Notes under the pieces: generated by a model
What the model was told of the DNA's origin: nothing
The model's database searches: none
The model's input: the letters and a program-made list of their open reading frames with translations, nothing else
Shown: piece after piece, positions 47,101 through 55,959 of the stretch
Layout of the letters: the number at the start of each line of letters is the position of its first letter
Position numbering within the stretch: the first letter of the stretch is position 1
Translations under genes and position numbers: made by a program
Assembly: GCA_000818945.1 (NCBI GenBank)
Contig: KN805372.1
Span: 35,214-99,213 of the forward strand
Length of the DNA stretch: 64,000 nt
DNA from: Schizochytrium sp. CCTCC M209059
Lineage: Eukaryota; Sar; Bigyra; Thraustochytrida; Thraustochytriidae
Reading direction: 5' to 3'

Positions 47101-49915
47101 GTGCGCTAACATAGGCCCAGCCAAGAGGTTCGGATTCCATGCCGTCCTGCTCATTCACTGCCACGAGCTCTACACGATCCCAGCATGTCCATGCGGACTC
47201 GTCAATGACTTCGAGCTGGCAAGTCATCCGTGGCGCCTGGCCAATAATGAACCCATGGCCCTCCTGATATACGTCTCGAAGAATGACGAGAGGCCGCAAG
47301 AACAAAGGACGCGAGACTGAGGCGATGGATCCCTTGTGAAAAAAGCGCGCCTCGAAGACTCCGCCTCGCGAGGACTTGAAATAGTACGCATCAAACGTAA
47401 GACTGGCTTGTTCCAGATGCCTCTTTTCCACCTTGACGACCAGATCGCTATTTGCGGGTACAAGCTGACTCAAAGGCTCGTGCTTTGAAAAGAGACCAAC
47501 ATAGTCGCCATCGTGAGAAGCGTCAACGTATTCAGGTCGAATGAATTCTAACTTGCAATGAATGTGCTCGTCCACACGCGTCCCGATGAGATCACCAAGC
47601 TCGAAAGGCGCGAGATTGAGACGGAAAGAACGACTTCGAGCTACACAAAGGCGTCCCTGCTCTGATGTCGCAGCTGCGCTCTTGGTCCCTTTGATGTAGC
47701 GGAGTTCCAGCCATCCGCTGTCGATCACGACGCAAGAAAAGAACTCCCATGTCGAACTTGGTCGTTGACACAGGAGTCGGTCTCCGTTCACGGGAACTTT
47801 GCCCGCTTGCGCAAGTGGAAAAACGCGTGAAGGAGTCAAAAAGAAGCTAAAGTCGTACTCCTCAACACTTGAATCTGGATCTTCTTTGCGTACGAAGCGC
47901 ACCTTGAGCTTGGACTCGCTCGCTGCCTCAACGACGCTTCCTCTGACCCACGCGCACGTTGGTCCACAAGAGCCTTTACACGCGCAGGGCACCTGGCGCT
48001 GCACGTTGACGCGCGCTAAGACAGCGTCGCCTACAATGAAGCTCGTTTGCGATCTTGATGTGATGAGCTGCGCGTAGGGAACTTGCACGAAGTCCTTTCC
48101 GAATCCAAAATGAAGATACCGCGGGGCTTCTTGCGCGCTATCGTCAAACCACACCAACTTCGATTCCGGACGAGGAAAGTTTTCGAAGCTAACGACCTGC
48201 TGCTGGAAGAGGGCTCGATGCAAGCTCTGTTCAAAAAACGCCCCGTACGAGCCCATGGGACATGCACGGTCGAAGATGCCTATTGTGTCCTGAGGAGTCC
48301 AATGCTCTGCGGCAACCTCAAAGGGGAATGCCTGGGCCATGCCTCGCGGGAACTCTTCATTGTGCACGCCCACAGAGGCGTTAGGTCGTGCGCGGCTACT
48401 TGTTCGCGCGCTTGCTACCGTTGTGCGACCATTGTCGTCAAGAAGGCCGATCCAGATCTCCTCGGCCTCTTGCACTTGCTCGGCGTGAACAACGAGACAC
48501 TGAAGAGGACTTGCTGGTGAAACATATGAGATTGGACTCGCATTCGGGAGTTTCCCAAACAACGCGATAGCTGGGCTCCCAAGAGGCCATTGATTTTGCG
48601 AATCTTGTGGCGAGTCTCCAACCGTAATCACGGCCCATTTGTCAGCATTGAGAACAAACTCGAAGATTTCCACGTCCTCGCATGTACGCGCTGCCCATTC
48701 GGCGAGAGGACGGTTGGCAATCGCCCAGGTGCAAAAGGCATTTGCTGAGGCCATACGGGTGGCTCGAAAGATGCGCTGCGCAAGTCCTTCGAGGACATCC
48801 TCGTCCGTTCCCACAGAGAGCTCATTGGCCAGGGTTGGGTCTGAGTAGACGTGAACAATAGCATGGGAGATGATGATGAGCATAATTGTGAGTTCGGCCT
48901 CGTGAAGCGGTGCAAGTCCGGCAAAGATCTCGAGAAGAAGATCAGCCTTGTCGCTACTTTTCCCTTGACAAAGAAGTGCCAGTCCTGCGAAGAAGCGCAG
49001 AACATCGATGGTCTTGCGCCCATCGAAGGGATTTGCGGTGTCGTGAGCGCTGCAAAAAAGCTCAAAAAAGTCGAGTATGCGACGCAATCCGGATGGGCCT
49101 TCAAAGTATGTCTCTTCCCGGAGTTTTCGCCAGGTCTCGACTTTGCGACGCGAAATTCGCCCCCGGACGTGCGCCTGGAACTTGGTTAGAGTTTCAGGCT
49201 TGATACGCGGCTTTTTATTACGCTTTGTACTATTTCCTTGCCATCCTTCGAAGGTACTACTAGTGTAGGCGCTCGAGAGCTCATCGTCATCGTCATGGCC
49301 TTTGCGTTCGCTCTCGTTAGAGCTTGCCGCAGGGCCTATGGAGTTACTGCTGTCGCACAAATGGATGCCTTGGTCCGAATTCCACCGATCTTGTCCGTGA
49401 TCATCCATCAACAGATCTATGACCTCTTCCTCTGTGAGCGCGTTTGTGCGCAGTGCCGTCTCATCGTGATCCCGTCGCCATCGTTGGAGCGTTTTGCGAA
49501 TCCTTTCGAGCGGCCACCGCTCGAACTCTGCGGCTGCTGGCCTCGCACGCAGACTGCAGATGTGCACGCGCGATACGTCGTGACCCATGAGCCCTGGCAC
49601 ACGCGCGCGCGCGCGCTCCCTCGCCCGCAAGGCGGCTTTGCCAGCGTGAAAGTAGAGTGAGAGCGGGCTCCCTTGCCGGCTTATTCGCAGGACAATTTTG
49701 CCGTTGAGACCAAATTGGGACTCTCCTGACTCGTCGGACTCCGACGCTGATGGTGAAGCCATTGCCATCGTCACTAAGCTGAAGTCCTTTGCAAGGGTCG
49801 TTCCAGTCCCCACGCCCCGGCCTCGCGAATAGTCAGCTTGGTGGCTCGCTGGCGAGACACTTACCGTGGTGGTCGCTAGATCTTCTTCATATTGCAGCAC
49901 CTTGAAAATGGGCAT
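44111..49915 (-). CDS. Giant calpain-like/IQ/LIM multidomain protein, protease-dead
   Basis: This 1,934-aa single frame has an unusual order. An IQ-like helix (FQAHVRGRISRRK) lies near 240-262, followed by an EF-hand-like helical region (about 275-370). Several SKICH-like beta-sandwich segments lie between 440 and 990, with a Tudor-like stretch around 640. A second IQ motif (IRLQSWTRGHRVRKN) is near 1016, and a coiled coil spans about 1030-1150. A calpain-like CysPc domain follows at about 1155-1540, and then C-terminal LIM-type zinc domains from about 1725 to the end. The calpain domain keeps VKLFLKDAWKAITIDDQLP and WVFLLEKAIAKAFGSYE, but Phe1282 stands where the catalytic Cys should be and the Asn motif (NPWG) is gone. 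It should be an inactive scaffold, comparable with androglobin. Confidence 0.7.
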   Translation of the reverse strand: MPIFKVLQYEEDLATTTVSVSPASHQADYSRGRGVGTGTTLAKDFSLVTMAMASPSASESDESGESQFGLNGKIVLRISRQGSPLSLYFHAGKAALRARERARARVPGLMGHDVSRVHICSLRARPAAAEFERWPLERIRKTLQRWRRDHDETALRTNALTEEEVIDLLMDDHGQDRWNSDQGIHLCDSSNSIGPAASSNESERKGHDDDDELSSAYTSSTFEGWQGNSTKRNKKPRIKPETLTKFQAHVRGRISRRKVETWRKLREETYFEGPSGLRRILDFFELFCSAHDTANPFDGRKTIDVLRFFAGLALLCQGKSSDKADLLLEIFAGLAPLHEAELTIMLIIISHAIVHVYSDPTLANELSVGTDEDVLEGLAQRIFRATRMASANAFCTWAIANRPLAEWAARTCEDVEIFEFVLNADKWAVITVGDSPQDSQNQWPLGSPAIALFGKLPNASPISYVSPASPLQCLVVHAEQVQEAEEIWIGLLDDNGRTTVASARTSSRARPNASVGVHNEEFPRGMAQAFPFEVAAEHWTPQDTIGIFDRACPMGSYGAFFEQSLHRALFQQQVVSFENFPRPESKLVWFDDSAQEAPRYLHFGFGKDFVQVPYAQLITSRSQTSFIVGDAVLARVNVQRQVPCACKGSCGPTCAWVRGSVVEAASESKLKVRFVRKEDPDSSVEEYDFSFFLTPSRVFPLAQAGKVPVNGDRLLCQRPSSTWEFFSCVVIDSGWLELRYIKGTKSAAATSEQGRLCVARSRSFRLNLAPFELGDLIGTRVDEHIHCKLEFIRPEYVDASHDGDYVGLFSKHEPLSQLVPANSDLVVKVEKRHLEQASLTFDAYYFKSSRGGVFEARFFHKGSIASVSRPLFLRPLVILRDVYQEGHGFIIGQAPRMTCQLEVIDESAWTCWDRVELVAVNEQDGMESEPLGWAYVSAQRRDAQRAGIDVPETLVPGCYRWRYSGFYPETCELGKTFKVCILTEEDRLADLPPDEREEKIAADKKQRLNLLRQYSSIRLQSWTRGHRVRKNVQAELNSKREQKATLEANLTEARAVLADIEKSNKRRSSNLVSRRDRERQEDAKSTVDYLEDQLAQLTAGVSAEQLEEERARIDELREISAQERQEQEENDTHKREIDRRRKLRSAREVRTWPFAFPSENGLCLDTTDSLAAAELAQWVETEGSLFTDEEFRPTLASIKDPGDAWMTYVLGSTGRDVSDGQADAQECGLVESLVWLRPSTLFAGMGERNEAVPLLPEKLYWRKIPEPTRHMAPEALARLEPFHMALMTLAEHSPHIVSNIIDATYAHLGMYTVKLFLKDAWKAITIDDQLPALARERGTTPLLTSANPFEVGLWVFLLEKAIAKAFGSYEAAFANIESVPAALALLTGGFACTFDLASNDFFPGAEFDAWEETRPAVHASRPQGVTMPLFAAPNRVSDDDMGVIGMLKSLENRFPSLDCFSFAHTGGVDCFHVQIVGIHVLSDESESFVRLRKLLGQDEEPLGRRWRWHGKWADDDEEHWTEEMRAQIPDFDPIGDGSVWMTISDFSNTFASWGFCATAKAGAMCASGTAVVEWKCSLRTCGGPRYPRASENPIVDIEADGETLFVQLVSDHALSEVRVVQMHLSDERPHIDVVRPEAMGAAIWLRPNASMASTYRLQLQLWAPGLETLCTLRVCVIGATGKRIAVVAEDQHLTLCKSEKEAIFATPDVLMLRGFPNPRPGNLHCAACGLFMGPAEDTVVLKGGARWHIACATNCSSCGQVADVMFLDRASQDMRPTCKRCWDDHYADACLKCQEKGPPALVSPEVLKDPEHVALPACEALLNLVDIPKSVQSLLGDCEGCAFRERLTAAEKCRHCGIAMLPDCMELVPKDKPTLHAVCQQAHIEAKSPTCAFCEAPICAIEGKFSGVPKKCRLGIVHEECHAQALAAAGRRKS

Positions 49916-49923
49916 TCAAAGTT

Positions 49924-50429
49924 TTATGTGGCTCTACCTTGGGCGCATTCGCTACGGTTCAGCAAAGCGGGCGTCTGAGAAGCGCAGTCGCTCTGCGTGC
50001 TGACATAGTAGAGACAGGGTCCTCCTTCGTCGACAATGACGAGGTCCAGATCGCCATCACCATCCACGTCGGCCACAGCGACCATGAGTTTGTCATTTGA
50101 CCAATCTGTCCCGTCTTCTTTGGGAAGGTTCATCATCTCCGTGAAATATGAGCTATCGCTGAAGTTGGGGGTTTCAGGAGTACCTCGATTCTCCCACATG
50201 AAGATCGAGTTGGGGTTGACGGAGGAAAAGACTTCGACGTCACCACCGTTGTCCATGTCATTCAATGACAGCGTCGGGTTAAGACCAATGTTGACGTTCC
50301 AAGATCCACTATTACGCACCAGCGGCTCAAGTTGGGCCATGATCTCATCTGGGAGCTCAAAAGCCGGCGCGTCCAGTTCGCGGAGCATAGGATCGTCGTC
50401 CTCGCCGACGAACTCGTTTGCTTTGACCT
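49924..50429 (-). CDS. FG-GAP/VCBS-repeat exon, partial gene
   Basis: The frame gives 154 aa from an ATG at 50388 and contains a clear integrin-like FG-GAP/VCBS unit, VADVDGDGDLDLVIVDEG, with the calcium-binding DxDxDGxxD pattern. A second, weaker unit (LNDMDNGGDVEVF) precedes it. Secreted calcium-binding beta-propellers have several such units plus a signal peptide, and neither is present. The frame is also open upstream of the ATG to 50429, where TTAG could be a splice acceptor, and a possible donor (AAGGTAGAG) lies at about 49937-49945. It is probably an internal exon or remnant of a larger gene. I could not find matching exons in the flanks. Confidence 0.4.
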
Positions 50430-51145
50430 AAGCCCAGCAACCATGGCGATGCTGCCTGTTAAAGCAGAGCAACAGAGTGTCTTTTACGCTGTCATTACGA
50501 ATGCCTGGACCTGGACTATCTATACTGGTGCTAGTCATTCGATGAATAGATATCACCATTCACTTGTCAAACTTCACTTGTGACTGCGAAGATTCTCAAA
50601 CATCTTTTTGAGTATTACTGGAGGGTAAAAATGGATGCTGGGTTACGCTGGATTGTTAACGGGAGTTTTGGATCTGGTGTCGATGGAATTGCTTTGCCTC
50701 GGGGCCAGGGCCAGTCCTAGCTTACAATGACGAAAATTCCTCGTTTCTGAATTCTGCACCCTCGCTCGCGCACGGCGCAGCGGCAGTGGCGCTTCTCGCA
50801 GAGTCTATGTTTTTGCCGGAAAACAGGTAGGCATTCTCCTCTTTGCTGTCCCCCAAACTCGCCAAAGCTCCATTTAAACTACAAGTTAGGAAAACTAGAG
50901 TTGGTGTTTCGAGAAGCGAAAAACCAAAACAGGAAAAGAATGAAAGAATAAGCCCCTTTTCGCGACCCGATAATCAACGTGGAAGCAGAAGCCGTCGGTA
51001 TGGCATGCACAGCGAAAGAGGGATTGCGTTCGTCCTTGGGCGTACAAGTCTATACAGCGGCCGCAGGCTTTCGTCAATCGCGCAGCAAGTCTGCTTTCGT
51101 CGAAGTCGTTCAATTCAATCATTGGATGTTGAAGTGGTTGATAAG
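50430..51145. other. Spacer without a supported gene
   Basis: About 716 nt of mixed composition between the FG-GAP exon and the lipase stop codon. Short frames exist on both strands but none resembles a known family. It may hold an intron or upstream exon of the FG-GAP gene. Confidence 0.4.
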
Positions 51146-54100
51146 TTATAGGTGCGGCCGGTGCTCCGCCGTCGCCTTTACAAGGATCCGCAGCGAGCGC
51201 AGCTGGTCCAGCGTGAGGGTGCTCGGGTCGCGCTCCCCGTGGGTGCTAATTGCAAAGTTGAGAGCCTGATCGAGTCGTGTCGCTTCCGTGGACGAAAGAC
51301 GAACGGGGGCCGAGCGATGTCGCGGCATAAAAGGCTTGACTTCCTCTTCGTGCTCGGAAACTTCCTCGGGGTCGACCTGGATCCCAATGTTGCGTCGTGG
51401 CGCCACATTAAGGTCGTAAATTACACCCTCTCTATTGAAGATATTATAGGAGGCGCGAAAAAGCTCTTCGTGCCGGCTAAGAATGTCTGCCTTGGCGTAT
51501 TTCAACGTATCTGTAATGTGGACCACCCAGAGATCAGGTTCAATCTTCATGCGTGAGCACCACAGCGCGAGGGCAAGAGTGTACAGAGAGGCAAAGTGCA
51601 TACGCGACTTGACGCTTCGAAGGCCATGCAATATCGCGCGCTCAACCATGTGCGGAGAAATGAGAAGGTTTCCATTGAGGTCCAGCAAAAATTCAGTGCC
51701 AATGTGATGGTAGCCAGCGTATTGGCCCTTGAATAAGCGTGGGGGCGTCTTGGGAATGATGTCGCTTGCGAGAACGAATCGCTTCGTGGAGGGCACCATG
51801 CGACGATAGCGCATGAGAAAGGAGTACGAGCCGATGCGTGGACAGCCAAATGTAGTGCAACCCACCGCAGGTCTTTCAGAATCGGACAGGACCGAGTCGA
51901 GATAGCAGGCAAAGTCAAAGGCACAGATAACAGCAAGTGCACCACCCAGGGAGTGACCCGAGCAGAGAACTGCGCGACGCTGTCGAAGCCTTCCGTCAGG
52001 TCCAATTCGCGGGGAAATGAGCGGGTCAACGAGTTCGTGCAATGCCTCTCTCACTCCGGCATATGCAATTTGAAAACCGCGATGCACCGTGGGTTCCTTT
52101 TCGCTCCAGAAGCGCTCACGCGGGGTCGTGCTCGGCAATGGCTCGACTTCGCAGGCCTGATCATATCGTTCGAGCTTCCAGTCAAAGTCGGTGTCCACGT
52201 TGAGCGAAGAAACGGTGCCACGAAAGGAGATGATGATGCGGTCTGCGCTCTTGGCGACGATGACGTGAGTATCAAGCTTTTCGTCAACAATGTGCCGCAG
52301 AAGCTTGTACTCTGGAGCGGAGGCAACCAGTTCAGATTGCTCCGGGGGAGGAGTCGCCCATGCTTCGTTTCCAACCTTGTATGCGAGCGCAGCAAAGTTA
52401 AAGAGGGCAATCTCTGTCTCGATGACGCAGACGTGGCTTAAAAGCTGACGCTGGATCGTGCGAAGGCGGCTAGAGCGGTTACTCGCGAGTGACACGGCCG
52501 AGTCAGCGTAGACCTGACGAGTCTCAGAACTCTCGAGGTAATTCTCCTCGCCATCGGCCTCATTTGCTGTGCCGGCAGTCATTGGCGTGGGAGGCTCAGG
52601 AACTGGGTTCTCGAAGAGAATGCGCGAGGAGATGCCCGTGGCCTGCAAGAGCATCATTTGGCTCTTCCGGAGCTTTGGTTTCGGAGCAGTGCTGAGCTGC
52701 TGCATGAATACTTTGCGGAAGCGGCGCTCTCTAGAAATGAGAACTGGATTCTCGTCAAAGTAACGCTCGAGAATAATTTCGAGGCTCTCGCTTTTGATCA
52801 TGTCAAATGGATTGAGAACATGCTGATGCGATGGATTGTGCGCTTCCTGTGTTGCAATCCCAGTCATTGGGCCCGGCCTCGAAGGAAGACCAAGGAACCA
52901 TCCCCGGATCCGGGTCGAGTCTGCAGGAAGCCACGCATACGCCATGATGAGAACCCAAGCTGTAAAGCAAACGCCAAGGCATGAAAAGGTGACTGCCGAT
53001 GAAGTAATGCCTACCATATAAAGGGGGTCCGTCTCGAGATACACGCTATCGAGCAATCCATCCGCGGTGATATTCACCATCGGACGTTGAATGTTGACAG
53101 AAACACTTGGAACGCATGTTTCCAGTACACCAAGGAGAAAAATAAGTGTCCAGAAAAGCGAAATAGTAGCTTGAGTAAAGGTCACACTGAGGTAATTGTA
53201 CCGATTGAGGGCATACGGAATTGCCGCAATTCGCTGATGAACCCTTTTCGAGGTGCGACCAATGTACCAAAAGATTGAGATTTCGAGGACAAAGAGGACG
53301 GTAACGCCGATTGCGCGACGAAAGGCGGTAGGATACACATCCATCGAGCAGTAGAGATCGCCGTTCTCATCGGAAGTAGTGCAGACGCGAAGAACGCTCA
53401 ACATGCCGACAAACGGCACAAGGCTACAGTTGAAGTTGAAGACCTCCTCGAGCAGGGCAAAGAAGATGGTGTAGATGAGGAGGCCAACGAGAAATTTCCA
53501 CGCCATGCCAAGACGGAGGACACCGCGAATGGAGGTTCTGCTCGCACAGCGAGCGTAGCTGCAGCACATAAAGCAGCAGAAAACATAGTAGCAAGAGCAA
53601 AGGCTCATTTGTTTCGAACGAGTTTGCACGCTTTTCCAGAAGTGGGAAATTGAGCCGGACAGGAGGGACCAAAGCCTCTGCATTCTGAACCGCAAAGGAG
53701 AGAGTCGCTTTTCCTTCTCCATGACTGCTGCCCCCGCCTCGTTTTCTACACCTTCTTCGGGATTCGTTTGCGACTGGTGGCGCTCAGGCATCCTCGTTGT
53801 GCCCAACATGTGGGCATCCATTCGGGAATTGCGAGTCCTCTGCAGGAGGAAAAAGGTGTCCCCATCTGCCTCATCTTCATCTTCGTCCTCCTCTATATCG
53901 TCTGTATCACTTCCACTCTCGTCGAACATACCGTCATCCGAGTCTGAGCTTAAGATCTTGTCTCCGTCTTCGTCCTTTGGATCACCCGATTTTGCCCGTC
54001 GCTTGCCGGAGGCGTCAATGATGAGAGTGCGGGGTCGCGGCTTCTTACCTGCGCGAGAACTGAGCGCCTTTAAGCGCAGCTCAATGCTAAGGCTGTAGTA

Positions 54101-55168
54101 GCCTGCGATGCGCAGCATGCTTGCCCAAAAAAAGAAGAGAAGCGTGATAGATATTTGTCCTGATGTGTTGCTATTGTCGTCATTTTCAATCATCATGTAG
54201 ATGTAGACCTGGTCACCAAAGAGCGTCACGTTTTGGGCTCGAGAAATGGCGCGCTTGTAATCTGCCCAGTATAGTGAAGTGTTGACGAGACCGTAATTTG
54301 GCACCAAGGCTTGATAGATGATGAGAATGATGATAAGGACTTGCTGCGGTAGAACACGCTCCTTTCTGCATCTGCGTGCAATGATGCGCTGCGGAAATGA
54401 AATGAGGAGGAAAAGGAGGATTGCAGAGGCGAGAACCATCATCGCGCCTTCGATGGCAAGCACTTCAGGGATGCGATCGGCAACTTTGGTGTTTTCGAGA
54501 ATGTAAGTGGCAACCGTTATCGCGAGAATGAAGACTGAAATCACGAGAATTATGATGAATTGTACTCCTTGGTTGCTGAGGACCTCGAGTTTAGTTTGTG
54601 GAAGCGCAGAGTCGGCAATGTAGGCCCGATCCTCCTTTTCGACTGCTGCCTCGGTGCGCGTAGACCCGTCCGGATGCTCTCCTCTCTGCAATTTCGTACC
54701 CCGACTAGCGTGTTCGTTTTGCTCTCCGATGAGCATATCAGTTCTGGTTGGTGACCCCGGAGCATCATGGGCTGGCTCGGCTTTCGGAGCGAGAGAAGAT
54801 GTTTGACTTGGTGTTGTCATTGAGGTGGACAGGCCTTGGAGGGCCATGCTACCCGCCCCGTTTCCCATTTCGAGATCATCAGTGCCCACTCCACTCTCTG
54901 CTGAAGTGATTGTTGCTGCGCTTGGGAACCGAGGTGGAGAATGTATTACATCATCGTTAGGCTTGTACACTGCATTCTCTACCTTGTCGTATCTTGCGCG
55001 CGTCTCCCGGTCCGTCTGCCCGGTCCCCAGAGCCACTACCGGCCTTGGAGACGTTTGCTCAGGCGCCGCGCGACCATTTTCTGCCCCGTCGACGGCACTT
55101 GCACTGCTGTAGCTTGTTGTCTCTACAGGCGCGAAGGGCGCCTTTTGGTCGTCGACTACCGGGAGCAT
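51146..55168 (-). CDS. Multi-pass class 3 lipase (diacylglycerol-lipase-like)
   Basis: The 1,340-aa protein combines an N-terminal disordered region, about eight hydrophobic membrane segments (between about 195 and 700, interrupted by an acidic cytosolic insert), and a class 3 lipase domain at about 930-1200. The nucleophile elbow SGHSLGG places the serine at 1073, with the conserved TFGCPRIG and the acid/His region ASDIIPKTPP and YHHIGTEF downstream. The VHRGFQIAYAGV and FRGTV motifs are also typical. Family members such as DAGL have four membrane segments; this one has more. Likely hydrolyses membrane glycerolipids. I chose the ATG at 55168, after low-complexity GC-rich DNA; an ATG at 55750 would add 194 residues of unlikely sequence. 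Confidence 0.75.
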   Translation of the reverse strand: MLPVVDDQKAPFAPVETTSYSSASAVDGAENGRAAPEQTSPRPVVALGTGQTDRETRARYDKVENAVYKPNDDVIHSPPRFPSAATITSAESGVGTDDLEMGNGAGSMALQGLSTSMTTPSQTSSLAPKAEPAHDAPGSPTRTDMLIGEQNEHASRGTKLQRGEHPDGSTRTEAAVEKEDRAYIADSALPQTKLEVLSNQGVQFIIILVISVFILAITVATYILENTKVADRIPEVLAIEGAMMVLASAILLFLLISFPQRIIARRCRKERVLPQQVLIIILIIYQALVPNYGLVNTSLYWADYKRAISRAQNVTLFGDQVYIYMMIENDDNSNTSGQISITLLFFFWASMLRIAGYYSLSIELRLKALSSRAGKKPRPRTLIIDASGKRRAKSGDPKDEDGDKILSSDSDDGMFDESGSDTDDIEEDEDEDEADGDTFFLLQRTRNSRMDAHMLGTTRMPERHQSQTNPEEGVENEAGAAVMEKEKRLSPLRFRMQRLWSLLSGSISHFWKSVQTRSKQMSLCSCYYVFCCFMCCSYARCASRTSIRGVLRLGMAWKFLVGLLIYTIFFALLEEVFNFNCSLVPFVGMLSVLRVCTTSDENGDLYCSMDVYPTAFRRAIGVTVLFVLEISIFWYIGRTSKRVHQRIAAIPYALNRYNYLSVTFTQATISLFWTLIFLLGVLETCVPSVSVNIQRPMVNITADGLLDSVYLETDPLYMVGITSSAVTFSCLGVCFTAWVLIMAYAWLPADSTRIRGWFLGLPSRPGPMTGIATQEAHNPSHQHVLNPFDMIKSESLEIILERYFDENPVLISRERRFRKVFMQQLSTAPKPKLRKSQMMLLQATGISSRILFENPVPEPPTPMTAGTANEADGEENYLESSETRQVYADSAVSLASNRSSRLRTIQRQLLSHVCVIETEIALFNFAALAYKVGNEAWATPPPEQSELVASAPEYKLLRHIVDEKLDTHVIVAKSADRIIISFRGTVSSLNVDTDFDWKLERYDQACEVEPLPSTTPRERFWSEKEPTVHRGFQIAYAGVREALHELVDPLISPRIGPDGRLRQRRAVLCSGHSLGGALAVICAFDFACYLDSVLSDSERPAVGCTTFGCPRIGSYSFLMRYRRMVPSTKRFVLASDIIPKTPPRLFKGQYAGYHHIGTEFLLDLNGNLLISPHMVERAILHGLRSVKSRMHFASLYTLALALWCSRMKIEPDLWVVHITDTLKYAKADILSRHEELFRASYNIFNREGVIYDLNVAPRRNIGIQVDPEEVSEHEEEVKPFMPRHRSAPVRLSSTEATRLDQALNFAISTHGERDPSTLTLDQLRSLRILVKATAEHRPHL

Positions 55169-55959
55169 GCTTGCCGCAGCTCGCTCGCACGGACCCAGGT
55201 TCGCTCGCTCGCTCGCGCGCGCGTGCCCACCGCCCCAGGCGGGCGAGCGCTCAAGAAATATTTTGTGCAGGCCCCGGAGCAGTTGTCTGAAGTGAAGGTC
55301 GTCAAATGGCACTTGTCCGGTGATTGGCTGGCTGCATTGCCGGCAGCAGTGACGGCGCCCGATAGCCTTGCATGAATGAAAAGCCGCTACATCTGGCTGG
55401 GGCTGATAGGCCCTACCCCCGGGGGGCAAGGCCTCGGCCAAGGTATAACCGGGGTGACCGGCACATTTGTAAACGACCCGGGCCTGCTTCGAGGCTCGAC
55501 TTTCCGTCGAAAAGTTTGCAGCTGGTGACATGTGACGTGATGACCGGTGGGGTGGGGTGGGTGGGCGAGATTGGGGGTCCCGCCCTAACTTTGCTCGAGC
55601 GTTGTTCGGGAGGAGCTTGTTCACGCGATTTCTTGACGAGACAGCTATTTGTTCGTGGACTAACACTCGAAAGAACTTGCTCATGTGCTTGTGAATGTTA
55701 GATTCGTGATAAGGGAGGTCCTTTGTAGCCCAGAAACAAATGGTGATCATTCATTGCAGTGCATCGATGTCAGCGAAACTCTACTACAAAAAAGTGAGTA
55801 AGTGCATGTATTGTTCGATGGTCCAAGATAAAAAGCAAATCTGCTCACCGCCAGCCAGGTTGCGCGAGAGCAAGAGAGCGCGCGGACGACTTCCTGCGAG
55901 CGAAGTCAGAAAACAGCCAGACCGCCTCGCACACGGATAGCAACCACGCGCGACGCGCC
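55169..55959. other. Divergent spacer lipase/asparagine synthase
   Basis: This spacer has a GCTC/CGCG run near 55200-55220 and a GGGGTGGGGTGGGTGGGC patch near 55547-55564. The lipase frame stays open to 55750 but is low in coding character. Probably shared promoter DNA. Confidence 0.45.

Noticed and set aside
51146..55750. Lipase start at 55750
   Set aside because: The additional 194 residues are low-complexity, unlike any lipase N-terminus, and would nearly abut the divergent neighbour.
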